Shown here in pieces: positions 63,901-64,000 of a DNA stretch of 64,000 nucleotides. Each line of letters starts with the position of its first letter. The stretch's first letter is position 1. The stretch covers positions 1-64,000 of the forward strand of contig NZ_MSSV01000009.1 of the NCBI RefSeq assembly GCF_002150505.1, written 5' to 3'. A program made the translations under genes and the position numbers. Source of the stretch: Algoriphagus ratkowskyi (GTDB taxonomy: Bacteria; Bacteroidota; Bacteroidia; Cytophagales; Cyclobacteriaceae). The notes beneath the pieces are model-generated. The model did not search any database. It was not told the origin of the DNA and saw only the letters and a program-made list of their open reading frames with translations.

Positions 63901-64000
63901 ACATTCATGATCGGGAAATCCGACGTATTGATTTCCAATACATTAGGATCTTGATCTAGGTCTGTTGGCAACTCACTTTTGGACTTGTCCACAGCATCCT
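60957..64000 (-). CDS. RND efflux permease, AcrB/HAE1 type (partial, N-terminus beyond window)
   Basis: At least 1013 residues of an RND drug-type permease; the frame is still open at the window's end, so the N-terminus (roughly 100 residues with TM1) is missing. The AcrB-like layout is clear: porter loop 1, then LVLMFFLGFRNALFVGIAIPLSMFISFLILNAFG (TM2-3), ALGMLVDNGIVVVENIYRLMSEGKSATQAAKEG (TM4 with the relay Asp), a second porter loop, and the C-terminal PVLLTAITTVLGLIPLAIGMN and GLTFATFLTLVIVPVMYLLADKL. An extra hydrophobic stretch of three segments lies after TM6 (about 385-445), seen in some Bacteroidota pumps. The gene ends with a strong terminator at 60898-60928. The adaptor gene should be upstream, outside the window. 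Confidence 0.94.
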   Translation of the reverse strand, partial: DAVDKSKSELPTDLDQDPNVLEINTSDFPIMNVNISGNYSEAELKKFGEYLEDEIEKLSEISKADLAGTVEREIQINADPYKMESVGVSFNDIATAIQTENVTISGGNIRSGDFQRTLRIDGEFTDPQEILNIIVKTDSQKIVYLRDVAEVKDTYKERTSYARSKNLPVVTINVVKRSGENLLYAADKIKEIIDKTKANRFPPDLEISITNDQSKATRLQVSDLENSIIFGVILVVLVLMFFLGFRNALFVGIAIPLSMFISFLILNAFGITLNLMVLFSLILALGMLVDNGIVVVENIYRLMSEGKSATQAAKEGVGEVAWPIITSTATTLAAFLPLAFWQDTVGEFMKFLPITLIIVLSSSLFVALVINPVLTALFMKVEDVSVNKPKQKSIIVAGVFLILSALFYIIGWVAMGSLMLIVCVLTIFNVFVLRRAIRWFQTVFLVKMENFYESSLLYALNGKKPYAFLGGTVLLLVLSLVLLVVRAPQVLFFPDNQPQLVNVFIEFPIGTDIEATNEFVDVMEDELMEALDEYTNILESVISQVGEGTGDPMEGPSGQPTPHKAKITIGFVDYIDRQGINTNGAMEKIRVLADKYPGVLVTVDKQSNGPPVGKAINLEFAGEDYDQLIAFVNKTKEYLNDQNVPGVEELKSDLSLGNPEVILNINRDKARRFGLSTSEIATDLRTSLFGLEVSKYKEGEDDYPIQLRLKEDFRYDINTLVNKKIGFRDKFGDKREVPISAVADIKYGSTYGSVKRKDLEKAITIFSNVLDGYNPTAVNAQIQAALQNFEVPDGISVKYTGEQEEQQKSMDFLLGALGIAVSMIFLIIVAQFNSITTPFIIMASVVLSTIGVFLGLVIFNMDFVVIMTGIGIISLAGVVVNNAIVLIDYTNLVRERKRDELDLGPKQCLPYPLMVASIIESGKTRLRPVLLTAITTVLGLIPLAIGMNINFGTLLTEFDPQFYVGGDNAAFWGPMAWTVIFGLTFATFLTLVIVPVMYLLADKLNMRISKLKS

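Overview
The window looks like a chromosomal segment of a Bacteroidota bacterium, most likely an aquatic member of the Cytophagales (Cyclobacteriaceae/Algoriphagus-like). The reasons are two SusC/SusD pairs, many Cys-lipoproteins, a UpxY-type NusG paralog, a CzcA-TolC fusion, Bacteroidota promoters of the TTG / TAnnTTTG type, and AT-rich DNA with many small palindromic repeats. No rRNA, tRNA, transposase, phage gene or CRISPR array was seen, so the genus is an inference from gene style only.

Left part (about 1-21.3 kb): a carbohydrate-uptake region. Two SusC/SusD pairs are transcribed divergently from one 402-bp intergenic region (10867-11268). The minus-strand side continues, after a terminator, with a beta-propeller/cytochrome c dehydrogenase-like lipoprotein and a DUF1080 (3-keto-disaccharide hydrolase fold) lipoprotein that overlap by 4 bp. 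A DUF4432 sugar-epimerase-like gene lies at the edge. The plus-strand side continues with a ThuA-like protein, a D-tagatose 3-epimerase-type isomerase and a large SGNH/propeller/HEAT/cytochrome c lipoprotein. I infer periplasmic oxidation of a sugar or glycoside with electrons passed to cytochrome c, followed by hydrolysis and isomerisation. No classical glycoside hydrolase or polysaccharide lyase is present.

Middle part (21.3-34.5 kb): an RhlE-type RNA helicase, a HopJ-family protein, two S1 sulfatases, a SASA-type acetylesterase, and a run of small genes (YdeI, DUF1801, GlcG/HbpS, MBL-fold, GNAT, VOC, CopD-like, GAF). Two decayed genes lie here: a 3'-end copy of the cytochrome c lipoprotein gene with its terminator, and a DUF3703 gene broken by several frameshifts.

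Heavy-metal and iron part (34.5-44.3 kb): a two-component system, a CzcA-type RND pump fused to a TolC-like outer-membrane factor, and its adaptor, all on the minus strand, then a PepSY-TM protein with a Fur-like palindrome upstream.

Right part (44.5-64 kb): a DUF6503 lipoprotein, an ATP-grasp/alpha-E pair, YitT, metG with a TetR gene upstream, a HigB/HigA-type toxin-antitoxin pair with a compact promoter/operator, a two-PH-like-domain membrane protein, ligA with a large internal insertion, the dapA-xseA-xseB operon, an outer-membrane barrel candidate, an orphan UpxY gene, and the C-terminal part of a second RND pump that runs off the window.

Regulatory layer: the shared SusC intergenic region carries three copies of a direct repeat (AGGAY, 5 bp, AGGAY), and a fourth copy sits just upstream of the sulfatase at 24029-25423. 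This suggests that one regulator, encoded outside the window, controls both.
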